A stretch of DNA of 64,000 bases from Clostridium_AW sp040797845 (GCA_040797845.1 JBFNFA010000003.1:62001-126000); one strand, 5' to 3'; positions 1 to 8,256 are shown, counted from the stretch's first letter. Numbers and translations are program-made. The notes: generated by a model from the sequence alone, not told the origin.

Positions 1-78
1 AAAGAAGAACAAGATTTTTATGCGAATTTATCTAATATGATTTTACAAAGGGAACAAATGAAAGTTATAGGTAAATAA
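1..78 (+). CDS. 3' end of an unidentified gene (partial)
   Basis: The window opens inside a reading frame of 25 codons that ends in TAA one base before the ATG of the next gene. The visible tail is rich in charged and polar residues and ends in MKVIGK. The one-base gap implies co-transcription and probably translational coupling with the zeta-like kinase, which lacks a strong ribosome binding site of its own. Position and small gap fit an antitoxin or partner gene, but that is inference; no domain can be named from 25 residues. Confidence 0.55.
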   Translation, partial: KEEQDFYANLSNMILQREQMKVIGK

Positions 79-79
79 A

Positions 80-646
80 ATGAAAGTTTATACTATTTTT
101 GCAGGAGTAAATGGTGCAGGTAAAACATCTATATATAAATCAATATATTATAATGAAAATAAGAATGAAAAAAGAATAAATACTGATGAAATGGTAGCTA
201 GAATTGGATCATGGAAAGATAATAATCTTCAAATAAAATGTGCAAGAGAAGCGGTGAAATTAATAAAGCAATATATTTCACAAGGAATATCATTCAACCA
301 AGAAACTACATTATCAGGTAAAAGTATTATTAATAATATAAAAGTAGCAAAAGAAAGTGGATTTTATGTTGTTATGAACTATATAGGTGTGGAAAATGCT
401 GAAGTAGCTAAAGAGAGGGTTAGGATAAGAATTATCAAAGGAGGACATGGAATTACAAATGAAGCCATAGAGAGAAGATATATTGATTCATTAGCTAATT
501 TGAATAGTGTCATTGGTATATGTGACAAAATTAATATATATGATAATACAGAGATATTAAAAATGGTTATGTGTATTGATAACGGTAAAGTAATATGGAA
601 AGATAAAGAAATGCCACTATGGCTAGATAATTCTTTAAAAAAGTAG
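80..646 (+). CDS. Zeta-toxin-like P-loop kinase
   Basis: A 188-residue protein with a Walker A loop GVNGAGKT at residues 9-16, directly after the first beta strand. Other zeta-family marks are QETTLSGKS (about 74-82), where an ETTLSG segment follows the second strand, and GGHGITNEAIERR near residue 115, corresponding to the conserved GGHxVPxxxIxRR segment. Family members phosphorylate a small substrate (UDP-sugars for epsilon/zeta toxins); many chromosomal relatives are annotated only as AAA or zeta-domain proteins. The gene follows a partial upstream frame by one base, as expected of a toxin behind its antitoxin, but toxicity cannot be read from sequence. A second, truncated copy of its 3' third lies at 1680-1894. 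Confidence 0.75.
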   Translation: MKVYTIFAGVNGAGKTSIYKSIYYNENKNEKRINTDEMVARIGSWKDNNLQIKCAREAVKLIKQYISQGISFNQETTLSGKSIINNIKVAKESGFYVVMNYIGVENAEVAKERVRIRIIKGGHGITNEAIERRYIDSLANLNSVIGICDKINIYDNTEILKMVMCIDNGKVIWKDKEMPLWLDNSLKK

Positions 647-682
647 GTAGTAAGACGGATTGAAATTTTACTACCTATTTTT
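645..682 (+). terminator. Intrinsic terminator after the zeta-like gene
   Basis: AGGTAGTAA (645-653) pairs perfectly with TTACTACCT (668-676), followed by ATTTTTT. The left arm overlaps the stop codon of the kinase gene. It lies between two converging genes. Confidence 0.8.
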
Positions 683-725
683 TATATAAGAAAATTTAAT
701 GAAAAATTGAAATTGAATATATTAA

Positions 726-1556
726 TTATATTGTTAAGTCATTTTCATTTTCTAAAGTCTCTATCATAAGCTTTGTAATATAATGCTTCTGATCTTTCTG
801 GGCAATATCAGAAATTAGATACTCCTCATAAGAGTAATCTCCAAGAACAATGCCATTATCATCGGCATAGTTTAACATCTTTTTATAAGCATGGTATAAG
901 TCCTCGTATTCACCTTCAAAGTATCCACATAGATACATTCCTGGCTTACGGATTACTGTTTTTCCTGGCAGAAAGGATTTAGTTTTAATATACAGGTGAG
1001 AAAGGTTTTCAAAATTATTCTTGCGCAGATTGTTCACCGATATGATGCTGCCTACGGATTCTTGCACTGTGATTCCTAGGTCTTTACAGAATGTAATATA
1101 TTCCTGCATAAAGTTGGCAAAAGTTTTATTCGGTGAATTTTCCATATTATTGGATGGAAGAATAATCTCTGAAGGTAGGGACTCTAGGTAGATGTTATTG
1201 TGGATGTTTATCCCTTCCGTGGTCATGGCTTTCATGTTTTCAATCATTTCCTGTATACCTTGAAAATATTTTATTTTTTCAGCTACCTGTTTACTTTTTT
1301 CTTCTAGTAAATCTAAGAACACAAAAGGGTCACGTTGTTCAAGATAGATTTTTATGTCTTTTAAAGACATTCCCAGTTTTTTTAGGTTGGTGATAACAGA
1401 GAAGGTAAAATACTGATGATAAGAGTAATAGCGATAGCCGTTTTTCTTGATGATCTCAGGTTTGAACAGGCCGATATCATCGTAGTGAAACAGAACATGT
1501 TTTTCAACATTGCACATATTAGCGAATTCTCCGGTAGTAAAATATATTTCTTGCAT
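726..1556 (-). CDS. MerR family regulator (BmrR-like)
   Basis: A 276-residue regulator whose N-terminus (residues 1-70) is a MerR winged helix: FTTGEFANMCNV, then FHYDDIGLFKP and GYRYYSYHQ. A coiled-coil dimer helix (about 75-115) is followed by a C-terminal domain of the GyrI/BmrR effector-binding type. An upstream in-frame ATG at 1587-1589 lies inside the operator; the ATG at 1554-1556 is preferred because AGGAGA sits 8 bases before it. The gene diverges from the ABC exporter at 2925, the usual arrangement for a MerR-regulated drug exporter, but 1.3 kb of other DNA now lies between them. MerR proteins of this type activate promoters with 19-bp spacers, as found here. Confidence 0.88.
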   Translation of the reverse strand: MQEIYFTTGEFANMCNVEKHVLFHYDDIGLFKPEIIKKNGYRYYSYHQYFTFSVITNLKKLGMSLKDIKIYLEQRDPFVFLDLLEEKSKQVAEKIKYFQGIQEMIENMKAMTTEGINIHNNIYLESLPSEIILPSNNMENSPNKTFANFMQEYITFCKDLGITVQESVGSIISVNNLRKNNFENLSHLYIKTKSFLPGKTVIRKPGMYLCGYFEGEYEDLYHAYKKMLNYADDNGIVLGDYSYEEYLISDIAQKDQKHYITKLMIETLENENDLTI

Positions 1557-1568
1557 TTTTGAAATCTC

Positions 1569-1664
1569 CTCTTGACTATAAGGTAACATTATAGTTTATC
1601 ATATTATATATTCACGGGGAACGCAAGTACTGATTTTAGAAAAGATCACTGACAAGAGAGGGTT
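1569..1664 (+). repeat. 96-bp direct repeat, copy 1, carrying a MerR operator
   Basis: Identical base for base to 2825-2920. It contains TTGACT (1572-1577), a 19-base spacer and TATCAT (1597-1602), with the dyad ACTATAA-ggtaaca-TTATAGT (1575-1595) between them. A 19-bp spacer with a centred dyad is the hallmark of MerR-activated promoters. This copy lies next to merR and also keeps the ribosome binding site region of the exporter gene, though the exporter now starts 1.26 kb further on. Confidence 0.92.
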
Positions 1665-1679
1665 AGTATCGAGTTAGCA

Positions 1680-1894
1680 AGGGAGGACATGGAATTCCAA
1701 ATGAAGCTATAGAGAGAAGATATATTGATTCATTAGTTAATTTAAATAGTGTTATTGGTATATGTGATAAAATTAATATATATGATAATATAGAGATATT
1801 AAAAATGGTTAAGTCAATTGATAACGGTAAAATAAGATGGAAAGATAGAAAAATTCCAGAATGGGCAAATGATATATTAAAAGATAATCAGTAA
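1680..1894 (+). pseudogene. Truncated duplicate of the zeta-like kinase gene (3' third)
   Basis: The sequence from GGAGGACATGG onward closely follows 440-646 of the intact gene and codes for the same C-terminal 70 or so residues (GGHG.PNEAIERRYIDSL, then ICDKINIYDN) up to a stop at 1892-1894. There is no start codon, P-loop or N-terminal part. Most differences are synonymous or conservative, so the copy is fairly recent or was under selection before truncation. It lies just inside the left 96-bp repeat. Confidence 0.85.
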
Positions 1895-1914
1895 AATAAA
1901 TTTGCTGGTTATTT

Positions 1915-2079
1915 TTATGTAGAGATATTTTTAGCTACTAAATCCAGTACAGCATTATTGATTTTAGTGCTTTTTCTTATGCCTTCAATTTGATCTTTAG
2001 TCTTAATGATTGCTCTTGGGGGAACTTGAAAGCCTTGTTCTTCTAATATAACTACAATTTTAAAATATGCTTTAATTGT
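1915..2079 (-). pseudogene. Fragment resembling the N-terminus of a methionine aminopeptidase
   Basis: On the minus strand an open stretch of about 54 codons without a start reads EEQGFQVPPRAIIKTKDQIE and then GIRKSTKINNAVLDLVAKNI before a stop at 1915-1917. IKTKDQIEGIRKS followed by a VLDLVAK helix matches the first helices of type I methionine aminopeptidases, including the PPRAIIK linker of clostridial forms. The metal-binding core is absent, so it is a gene scrap inside the inserted segment. The identification is by eye. Confidence 0.5.
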
Positions 2080-2180
2080 TTAAGTGTTCTTATTATATAA
2101 AAGTCGTATATCTTTACTTTATAAATATATATGATAAAATTACTCTAGACTCAGTTCAGTAATATAAATTTAAATTGATA

Positions 2181-2326
2181 GGAGGACTATGTATGAGATC
2201 AACAACAAAATATAATGCTCACTTAGGCTCTGCGCAAAGACTACATGAAACAAAGCTTTGTTCAGAGCCGGACTTTATTAGAGAAGTTTAGATTAAAATA
2301 TTGTAATTGTTTTGTGTGGTCTTTGC
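2181..2326 (+). promoter_or_regulatory. Structured leader upstream of CD3324-family gene A
   Basis: The leader starts with GGAGG (2181) and a short ORF. GGCTCTG (2226-2232) can pair with CAGAGCC (2263-2269). Inside that hairpin GCAAAGACT (2234-2242) is complementary to GGTCTTTGC (2318-2326), which ends 40 bases before the start codon of the CD3324-family gene. The two pairings compete, the usual logic of an attenuator. The same arrangement recurs before the two other CD3324-family genes of the window. Confidence 0.6.
2193..2291 (+). CDS. Possible 32-residue leader peptide
   Basis: An ATG 7 bases after GGAGG opens a frame of 32 codons with the segment LGSAQRLHE, whose CAA AGA CT codons are the conserved leader motif. 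The corresponding small ORF before gene C contains SSEQRL, so Q-R-L is conserved in both peptides; this could simply follow from RNA conservation. It ends 75 bases before the downstream start codon. Not a recognised protein; its role, if any, is probably to position a ribosome on the leader. Confidence 0.45.
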   Translation: MRSTTKYNAHLGSAQRLHETKLCSEPDFIREV

Positions 2327-2366
2327 TTCATTATTTACAGATTAAAAGTAGATAGGAGCAAGGATT

Positions 2367-2642
2367 ATGAAATATGAAAAGGCACAAAATATATTGCCAG
2401 AAGATGTAATTGAATTAATTCAAGAGTATATAGAGGGTGGGTATTTATATATACCTGTAAAATGTGAGAATAAGAAAGCTTGGGGAGAGAATAGTGGTGC
2501 AAAAGATAGTTTGAAGGAAAGAAATAGAGAGATTTTTGATTTATACAATCAAGGAATATCTATTAAAGAACTTGCTAAGCAGTACTACCTTACTGAGCAC
2601 AGTATTAGAAGAATAATTAGGGAAGAAAAACAAATAATATAA
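2367..2642 (+). CDS. CD3324 family small helix-turn-helix protein (A)
   Basis: A 91-residue protein of the clostridial CD3324 family. Residues 1-40 carry the family signature KAQNILPEDVIELIQEY followed by GGYLYIP; residues 50-88 form a homeodomain-like helix-turn-helix (ISIKELAKQYYLTEHSIRRI). Family function is unknown; the C-terminal half looks like the DNA-binding part of a resolvase or transposase helix, so a regulatory role is plausible. AGGAGC precedes the ATG. Two paralogues lie at 24916 and 25449. This copy sits inside the segment bounded by the 96-bp repeats, which suggests it moved in with it. Confidence 0.8.
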   Translation: MKYEKAQNILPEDVIELIQEYIEGGYLYIPVKCENKKAWGENSGAKDSLKERNREIFDLYNQGISIKELAKQYYLTEHSIRRIIREEKQII

Positions 2643-2646
2643 ATAC

Positions 2647-2696
2647 AAATCGGTATTTTAATATTATTAATATAGATAATTGAATACCGATTTTTT
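2647..2696 (+). terminator. Intrinsic terminator after CD3324-family gene A
   Basis: AAATCGGTATT (2647-2657) pairs with AATACCGATTT (2683-2693) and is followed by a T run. The loop is long (25 bases). Confidence 0.8.
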
Positions 2697-2824
2697 ATTT
2701 GCAATTTTAGAATTAAATATGAACGACTTTGATACATAATCATCTATGAACTTGAGAAGTGAGATAAGCTAATGATATGATGTGACTAGAAGGATCAATC
2801 TTCGATAGGTGAATTTTAAATTTT

Positions 2825-2920
2825 CTCTTGACTATAAGGTAACATTATAGTTTATCATATTATATATTCACGGGGAACGCAAGTACTGATTTTAGAAAAG
2901 ATCACTGACAAGAGAGGGTT
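2825..2920 (+). repeat. 96-bp direct repeat, copy 2: MerR-type promoter of the ABC exporter
   Basis: Perfect copy of 1569-1664. TTGACT (2828-2833), a 19-base spacer with the 7-bp-arm dyad, and TATCAT (2853-2858) form a MerR-type promoter. Transcription would start near 2865 and read into the exporter ATG at 2925. GAGAGGG at its right end is the exporter's ribosome binding site. The 170 bases between the terminator at 2696 and this repeat show nothing recognisable. Confidence 0.92.
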
Positions 2921-2924
2921 GAAT

Positions 2925-4655
2925 ATGAAGTTAATTTTAAAGTATTTAAAAAACTACAAGCTATATGTATTCTTCAACATTCTAGGAGTGTTGGGATTTG
3001 CTGCAGCAGAGCTTGGAATTCCTACAATTGTCTCCAATATGATAGACCGAGGCATTGTATTGAACGATAAAGCTTATATTTATAAGTTAGGTGTTCTAAT
3101 TTTGACGGTGGCCATTATAGGTGGTATTGGAAACATTGTATTGGCCTATTGTAGTTCCAAGGTTAGTACATCAATTACAAGAGATATCAGAAACGACATT
3201 TTCAAAAAATCACAGGAATTTTCTCATACAGAATATAATAAATTCGGTGTATCCAGTATGATTACCAGAACAACCAATGACGCTTTTATTCTCATGCAGT
3301 TTATTAATATTCTACTTAGAATGGTGCTTTTAACACCGGTGATGATTGTAATCAGCATGTTTATGGTAATAAAGACAAGCACCACGTTGTCTATGGTAAT
3401 CGGAGGATGTATTCCCATTATGTGCTTTGGAGTATATCTCATCGCTAAGACTAGTAACCCAATTAGCACTAGGCAACAGGAGGGAATGGACAGGTTAAAT
3501 CGTATTACAAGGGAGAATTTAACTGGAGTCAGAGTTATACGTGCATTTAGGAAAGACCGCTACGAGACTCAAAGATTTTCTGAAGCAAATGAAGATTATG
3601 CATTCAATGCGAAAAAGTTGTTTAAGCTGATGTCTGTTACGCAGCCAGCTTTTTTTCTGCTATTAAATATGGGAATTGTCATTGTATTTATCTTATCTAG
3701 CCGTATGATTGATGCAGGCACGCTACAGGTAGGAAAATTAGTGGCATTCCAAGAATATATGTTCCATGCTATGTTTTCTATGATGCTGTTTTCTATGGCA
3801 TTCGTTATGTATCCCCGTGCAGAAATCAGTGCCAGACGTATCCAGGAACTGCTAGAAGAAGAACCGATTATTCAAAATTCGGAAAATGCAGTAATCCATG
3901 GAGATGAAAGCGGAACATTAGAATTTGACCATGTAACTTTTAAGTACCCAGATGGTGAGGTGCCTGTGTTACATGATATAAGCTTTAAGGCAAAAAAAGG
4001 TGACACCATTGCCTTTATTGGAAGTACCGGTAGCGGTAAAAGCACACTAATAAATTTGATTCCTAGATTCTATGATATAAGCGAAGGTAGCATTAAAGTA
4101 GATGGAGTAGATATTAGGGAATATGATTTAATGTCATTGCGTGAAAAGATCGGTTTCATCCCACAAAAAGCCTTGCTGTTTTCTGGTAGCATCAGTGAAA
4201 ATATCCGTTATGGTAAACATGATGCTGTGCAATCTGAAATAGAGGATAGTGCCAAAGTTGCTCAAGCTTATGAATTTATCGCAGATAAGCCAAAGCAGTT
4301 TGAGGAAATGATAGAAGAGGGAGGAAGTAACGTATCCGGCGGACAAAGACAGAGGTTGAGCATTGCAAGGGCAGTTGTAAGAAAGCCGGACATCTATGTA
4401 TTTGACGATTCCTTTTCAGCATTGGATTTTAAAACAGATGCTAAATTAAGAAAAAGATTAAAAAGTGAGACTACAGATGCTATTACCCTGATTGTAGCTC
4501 AGAGGGTAACCTCCATTATGGATGCTACGAAAATTATTGTACTAAACGAAGGAAAAGTGGTTGGTATGGGAACTCATGAGCAGCTACTAAAAGACTGCGA
4601 AATTTATTATGAGATAGCGGCTAGCCAGATGTCAAAGGAGGAATTAGAACGATGA
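2925..4655 (+). CDS. Heterodimeric ABC exporter, subunit with degenerate ATP site
   Basis: A 576-residue half-transporter: six membrane helices (about residues 12-310), then a nucleotide-binding domain with Walker A GSTGSGKST and signature VSGGQRQR. The Walker B segment reads VFDDSFSALD, so the catalytic glutamate is an aspartate, and the H-loop is AQR, not AHR. These are the marks of the non-catalytic partner in BmrCD/TM287-288/EfrCD-type exporters. ATG at 2925 is chosen over the TTG at 2919 because GAGAGGG lies 7 bases upstream. It overlaps the next gene by 4 bases. With the MerR operator upstream, a drug or peptide exporter is likely; the substrate is not known. Confidence 0.9.
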   Translation: MKLILKYLKNYKLYVFFNILGVLGFAAAELGIPTIVSNMIDRGIVLNDKAYIYKLGVLILTVAIIGGIGNIVLAYCSSKVSTSITRDIRNDIFKKSQEFSHTEYNKFGVSSMITRTTNDAFILMQFINILLRMVLLTPVMIVISMFMVIKTSTTLSMVIGGCIPIMCFGVYLIAKTSNPISTRQQEGMDRLNRITRENLTGVRVIRAFRKDRYETQRFSEANEDYAFNAKKLFKLMSVTQPAFFLLLNMGIVIVFILSSRMIDAGTLQVGKLVAFQEYMFHAMFSMMLFSMAFVMYPRAEISARRIQELLEEEPIIQNSENAVIHGDESGTLEFDHVTFKYPDGEVPVLHDISFKAKKGDTIAFIGSTGSGKSTLINLIPRFYDISEGSIKVDGVDIREYDLMSLREKIGFIPQKALLFSGSISENIRYGKHDAVQSEIEDSAKVAQAYEFIADKPKQFEEMIEEGGSNVSGGQRQRLSIARAVVRKPDIYVFDDSFSALDFKTDAKLRKRLKSETTDAITLIVAQRVTSIMDATKIIVLNEGKVVGMGTHEQLLKDCEIYYEIAASQMSKEELER

Positions 4656-6433
4656 AGAAGAAAAATACTGGTATTAAACGTTTGATTCCCTACTTGAAAA
4701 AATATATGATAAAGATCACCTTAGCAATATTATTAATTATTGTGGCTTCCTGTTTGATCGCATTAAGCCCAACTTTAGAAGGTAATATTACCACTCAGTT
4801 ATTTTCCGATATTATGGGAGGACGACGGGTGGATTTTACAAAAATCAATAGAATTATCTTAACTCTAATCTGTGTCTATGTGGCAGGAGCTTTAAGTAAC
4901 TGTGCTTATCAGTTCTTATTGACCGATGCAATCCAAAGCGCTATGGTGGATTTGAGAAATGACGTGCAAGGCAAAATCAGAAGACTTCCTATTGCATATT
5001 TTGATAGAAATGCTCTGGGAGATACTTTGAGCCGTGTATCCAATGATATGGAGACCATTTCTAATGCTCTTCAGCAAAGCTTTGCTCAGATTTTAAATGC
5101 TATCTTAGGTTTGAGCCTTGCGGTATATATGATGTTTAAGATTCAATGGGTAATGGCTCTATCTTCGGTGGCAATTATCGGAGTCTCTGTTATCATATCC
5201 AAGGTGATTGTGAAAAAATCTCAACCTATATTTCAAAAGCAGCAGAATGCTTTAGGACATTTAAACGGTATTGTTCAGGAGAAGTTTACTGGCTTTAATG
5301 AAATTAAATTATTCGGTAAACAGGAAGATACATTGAGTGAACTTATGAATGCCAATGAAGAACTATGTGAAAGTGGTTTTAAAGCTCAGTTCATCAGCGG
5401 GTTAATGTCTCCACTTGTAACCTTTGTAACTTATATTGGAATTGGTTGCGTAGCCATTGCAGGTACATTTTATGCTATCGCAGGCACTATTACTGTAGGA
5501 CAGCTTCAGGCCTTTATCCGTTATATTTGGCAGGTAAACCAGCCTATGTCCCAGATCACTCAGCTATCTGGAGCAATTCAGTCCTCTGTAGCGGCAATTC
5601 ACAGAGTTTTTGAATTTTTAGATGAAGAGGAAGAAGTAGAAGAAATAGTTGAAGTGGAAGAAATGGATACAATAAAGTCATATAAAGAAGTTCAGGGAAA
5701 CGTGTCCTTTGAAAATGTGGCCTTCTCTTATACAAAGGAGAAACCTTTACTTCATGACTTGAATGTGGAAGTAAAAAGCGGTCAGATGGTTGCCATAGTA
5801 GGGCCTACTGGTGTAGGAAAAACCACATTAATAAATCTACTTATGAGATTTTATGATGTCACCGGTGGCTCCATTAAGATAGATGGCGTGGATATTCGTC
5901 ATATGAAACGCGATGACTTAAGAGCAAAATTCGGAATGGTTCTTCAGGATACCTGGCTTTTCAAGGGCAGTATTAAAGAAAATATAGCCTACGGAAAAGA
6001 AGGCGCCAGCGAAGAAGAGATTATCCGTGCTGCAAAGGTGGCAAATGTCCACCATTTCATTACCACGCTGCCTGATGGCTACAACATGATACTGAATGAA
6101 GAGGCTAGCAACATCTCCCAAGGAGAAAAACAGCTTTTAACAATAGCCCGTTCAGTACTTTGTGATCCACCGATAATGATTTTGGATGAAGCTACCAGCT
6201 CCGTGGACACAAGGCTAGAACAAAAGCTTCAGGATGCCATGAAAAACATTATGAAGGGAAGAACTTCTTTTGTAATCGCCCACAGATTGTCTACAATTAA
6301 AAATGCAGATTTAATCCTGGTAATGAGCAATGGAAATATCGTGGAGCAGGGAACCCACGATGAGTTGCTAGAGAAGAAGGGATATTACGAACAGCTTTAC
6401 CATGCCCAATTTGCGGATATGGATATAGCTTGA
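4652..6433 (+). CDS. Heterodimeric ABC exporter, catalytic subunit
   Basis: A 593-residue half-transporter with six membrane helices (about 20-320) and a nucleotide-binding domain with Walker A GPTGVGKTT, canonical Walker B ILDEATSSVD and H-loop AHRLST. Its signature is ISQGEKQ, not LSGGQ, so the two composite ATP sites of the dimer are unequal: this protein supplies the working Walker B and H-loop, the partner supplies the good signature. An acidic linker (about 327-345, many Glu) separates the halves. Its ATG overlaps the upstream stop (ATGA). Confidence 0.92.
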   Translation: MKKKNTGIKRLIPYLKKYMIKITLAILLIIVASCLIALSPTLEGNITTQLFSDIMGGRRVDFTKINRIILTLICVYVAGALSNCAYQFLLTDAIQSAMVDLRNDVQGKIRRLPIAYFDRNALGDTLSRVSNDMETISNALQQSFAQILNAILGLSLAVYMMFKIQWVMALSSVAIIGVSVIISKVIVKKSQPIFQKQQNALGHLNGIVQEKFTGFNEIKLFGKQEDTLSELMNANEELCESGFKAQFISGLMSPLVTFVTYIGIGCVAIAGTFYAIAGTITVGQLQAFIRYIWQVNQPMSQITQLSGAIQSSVAAIHRVFEFLDEEEEVEEIVEVEEMDTIKSYKEVQGNVSFENVAFSYTKEKPLLHDLNVEVKSGQMVAIVGPTGVGKTTLINLLMRFYDVTGGSIKIDGVDIRHMKRDDLRAKFGMVLQDTWLFKGSIKENIAYGKEGASEEEIIRAAKVANVHHFITTLPDGYNMILNEEASNISQGEKQLLTIARSVLCDPPIMILDEATSSVDTRLEQKLQDAMKNIMKGRTSFVIAHRLSTIKNADLILVMSNGNIVEQGTHDELLEKKGYYEQLYHAQFADMDIA

Positions 6434-6514
6434 TAATATTTCCCGTGTATTTAATTAAGCTAAATATAAAGACGACAACGTTAATATATTAAGTCTATAA
6501 ATATTGATAAAAGT

Positions 6515-6561
6515 AACAATAGCTCTTGCTTGTATAGAGAATACAGGTAAGAGCTATTGTT
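6515..6561 (+). terminator. Long hairpin after the ABC exporter operon
   Basis: AACAATAGCTCTT (6515-6527) pairs perfectly with AAGAGCTATTGTT (6549-6561), with a further inner pairing of TGTAT and ATACA. The following T run is weak, so termination is probable but not certain. Confidence 0.65.
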
Positions 6562-6597
6562 ATGTATTTACCCCTACATAATTTATACAAAATTATA

Positions 6598-6653
6598 TTG
6601 ACATAAATGAAATAGAAACGTATTATAAGTATAACAAGTTATACTTATAATAC
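6598..6653 (+). promoter_or_regulatory. Promoter overlapped by a 34-bp perfect palindrome
   Basis: TTGACA (6598-6603), 17 bases, then TATTAT (6621-6626). The palindrome spans 6620-6653: a 16-base arm beginning GTATTATAAG, the spacer AA, and an exact complement. The -10 element lies within the left arm, so a protein bound here would block the polymerase. The length and perfection suggest the operator of a TetR, MarR or similar dimeric repressor; no such gene is adjacent. Confidence 0.85.
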
Positions 6654-6690
6654 AATTTAGTAAAAGGTAATACTAGAATAAGGGGGATAT

Positions 6691-8190
6691 ATGTCAATGA
6701 AAAAGGTGGTAATTGTAGGTGCTGGTATTAGTGGTCTTACAGCAGGTGTATATGCGCAAAAGGCAGGTTTTCAATCTGAAATATATGAAAAACACAGCAT
6801 TGTAGGCGGTGAGTGTACTGGATGGGATAGAGAAGGATATCATATTGATAACTGTATTCATTGGCTTATGGGTACTACTGAAGGCACAGAGCTTAATAAA
6901 ATTTGGAAGACAGTAGGTGCTATTGGTGATGGAGTAGAAGTTATTACTTCGGATAGAATGTATACATCTGAGTTAAATGGAGAGAGCATTAACCTTTGGA
7001 AAGACTTAAAACGTACTGAAGAAGAGCTGATTGCATTATCACCTGAGGATGAAGGGGAAATTAAAGATCTTATGAAATTTGTAAAAATGTCAGAGAAGGT
7101 AGAAATTCCAGCAGGGAAGCCATCTGAACTGATGAATCCCATTGATATGATTAAAATGGGAATAGCCATGAAGGATACAATGACTGTTTTTAAAGCCTAT
7201 GCTGGTATGGATAGTACAGACTTGATAAATAGATTTAAGCATCCGCTGATAAGATGCATGATTACTGATTTTGTTACAAAGGAATCTTTAGCAAGTTCAT
7301 TTCCTATGGCCTATGGTAATTTTATAAGTGGAGATGGTGGCGTGCCTAGAGGTGGTTCAAGAGCCATGGCATTTCGTATGGAAGAAAAATATAAGAGTTT
7401 AGGTGGTAAAATATTTACCAATGCCAGCGTAGAAAAAGTGATATTAGACAATGGAAAAGCCACAGGAATTCAGTTATCAGACGGAACAGAGATTCATGGG
7501 GATTACATTATCTGTGCTTGTGATACAGATTATACCTTTGGACATTTATTGGACAAATCCTATATGGAGCCACTAATGAAAGAAATGTATGAAAATAGGA
7601 AAGCATATCCTGTATATGGAATGTTTCAGGTTGCTTTTGCAGTTGATAGTGACGTAGATGCAGTGGGCTCAGAGAAGATCATTGACTTTAGTGATTCACA
7701 ATTTGCCCTATGGGTAAATGACAGACTTACCATTAAATCCTTTGCCTATGAGCCTAGCTTTGCCCCTGATGGTAAGCAGATTGTTCAGACTTTGTTAGGT
7801 CTTACAGAGGAATCTTATGATTACTGGGTAGAACTTTATAAGGATAAATCTAAGTATCACGCTAAAAAAGAAGAAGTTGCAAATATAATTCTAAGAAAAG
7901 TAGAAGAAAGATTCTCAGAATATAAAGGCAAGTTAAGGATTTTAGATATTTGGACACCTATGACGTATAAGCGTTATTGCAATGCATATAAGGGCTATAA
8001 TCAAGCATTTATGATTACAAAGCATAGTGCTAAAATCCCCTATCCATCTGCCTATATTAAAGGGCTTAACAATGTAATCTTAGCAGGTCAATGGATAAGC
8101 CCACCTGGTGGACTTCCAGGGGCAGCAATTACTGGGAAATATGCAATTCAAAGAATTCTTAATAAAGAAAAGCGAAGTATTAAAATATAG
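6691..8190 (+). CDS. Phytoene-desaturase-like FAD-dependent oxidoreductase
   Basis: A 499-residue flavoprotein with an N-terminal Rossmann loop GAGISG (residues 10-15), an acidic strand end (SEIYEKH) and a GGxxxG-like VGGECTGW, the pattern of the CrtI/amine-oxidase superfamily. The C-terminal FAD segment is seen in LAGQWISPPGGLPGAA. Relatives desaturate carotenoids or saturate isoprenoid and retinol double bonds; no carotenoid genes are nearby, so the substrate is unknown. Two ATGs (6691, 6697) follow GGGGG at 6682-6686; the first has 4 and the second 10 bases of spacing. It is monocistronic and controlled by the palindromic promoter. Confidence 0.85.
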   Translation: MSMKKVVIVGAGISGLTAGVYAQKAGFQSEIYEKHSIVGGECTGWDREGYHIDNCIHWLMGTTEGTELNKIWKTVGAIGDGVEVITSDRMYTSELNGESINLWKDLKRTEEELIALSPEDEGEIKDLMKFVKMSEKVEIPAGKPSELMNPIDMIKMGIAMKDTMTVFKAYAGMDSTDLINRFKHPLIRCMITDFVTKESLASSFPMAYGNFISGDGGVPRGGSRAMAFRMEEKYKSLGGKIFTNASVEKVILDNGKATGIQLSDGTEIHGDYIICACDTDYTFGHLLDKSYMEPLMKEMYENRKAYPVYGMFQVAFAVDSDVDAVGSEKIIDFSDSQFALWVNDRLTIKSFAYEPSFAPDGKQIVQTLLGLTEESYDYWVELYKDKSKYHAKKEEVANIILRKVEERFSEYKGKLRILDIWTPMTYKRYCNAYKGYNQAFMITKHSAKIPYPSAYIKGLNNVILAGQWISPPGGLPGAAITGKYAIQRILNKEKRSIKI

Positions 8191-8256
8191 AATAGATGAA
8201 GAGTTGCGATTACAATGAAATACTACTGTAAATTTTTGTTTTCGGTAATATTAAGG

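Noticed and set aside
1569..2920. Reading the 96-bp direct repeats as ends of a transposon
   Set aside because: They are not inverted, contain a functional-looking promoter and flank no transposase; duplication by recombination explains them better.
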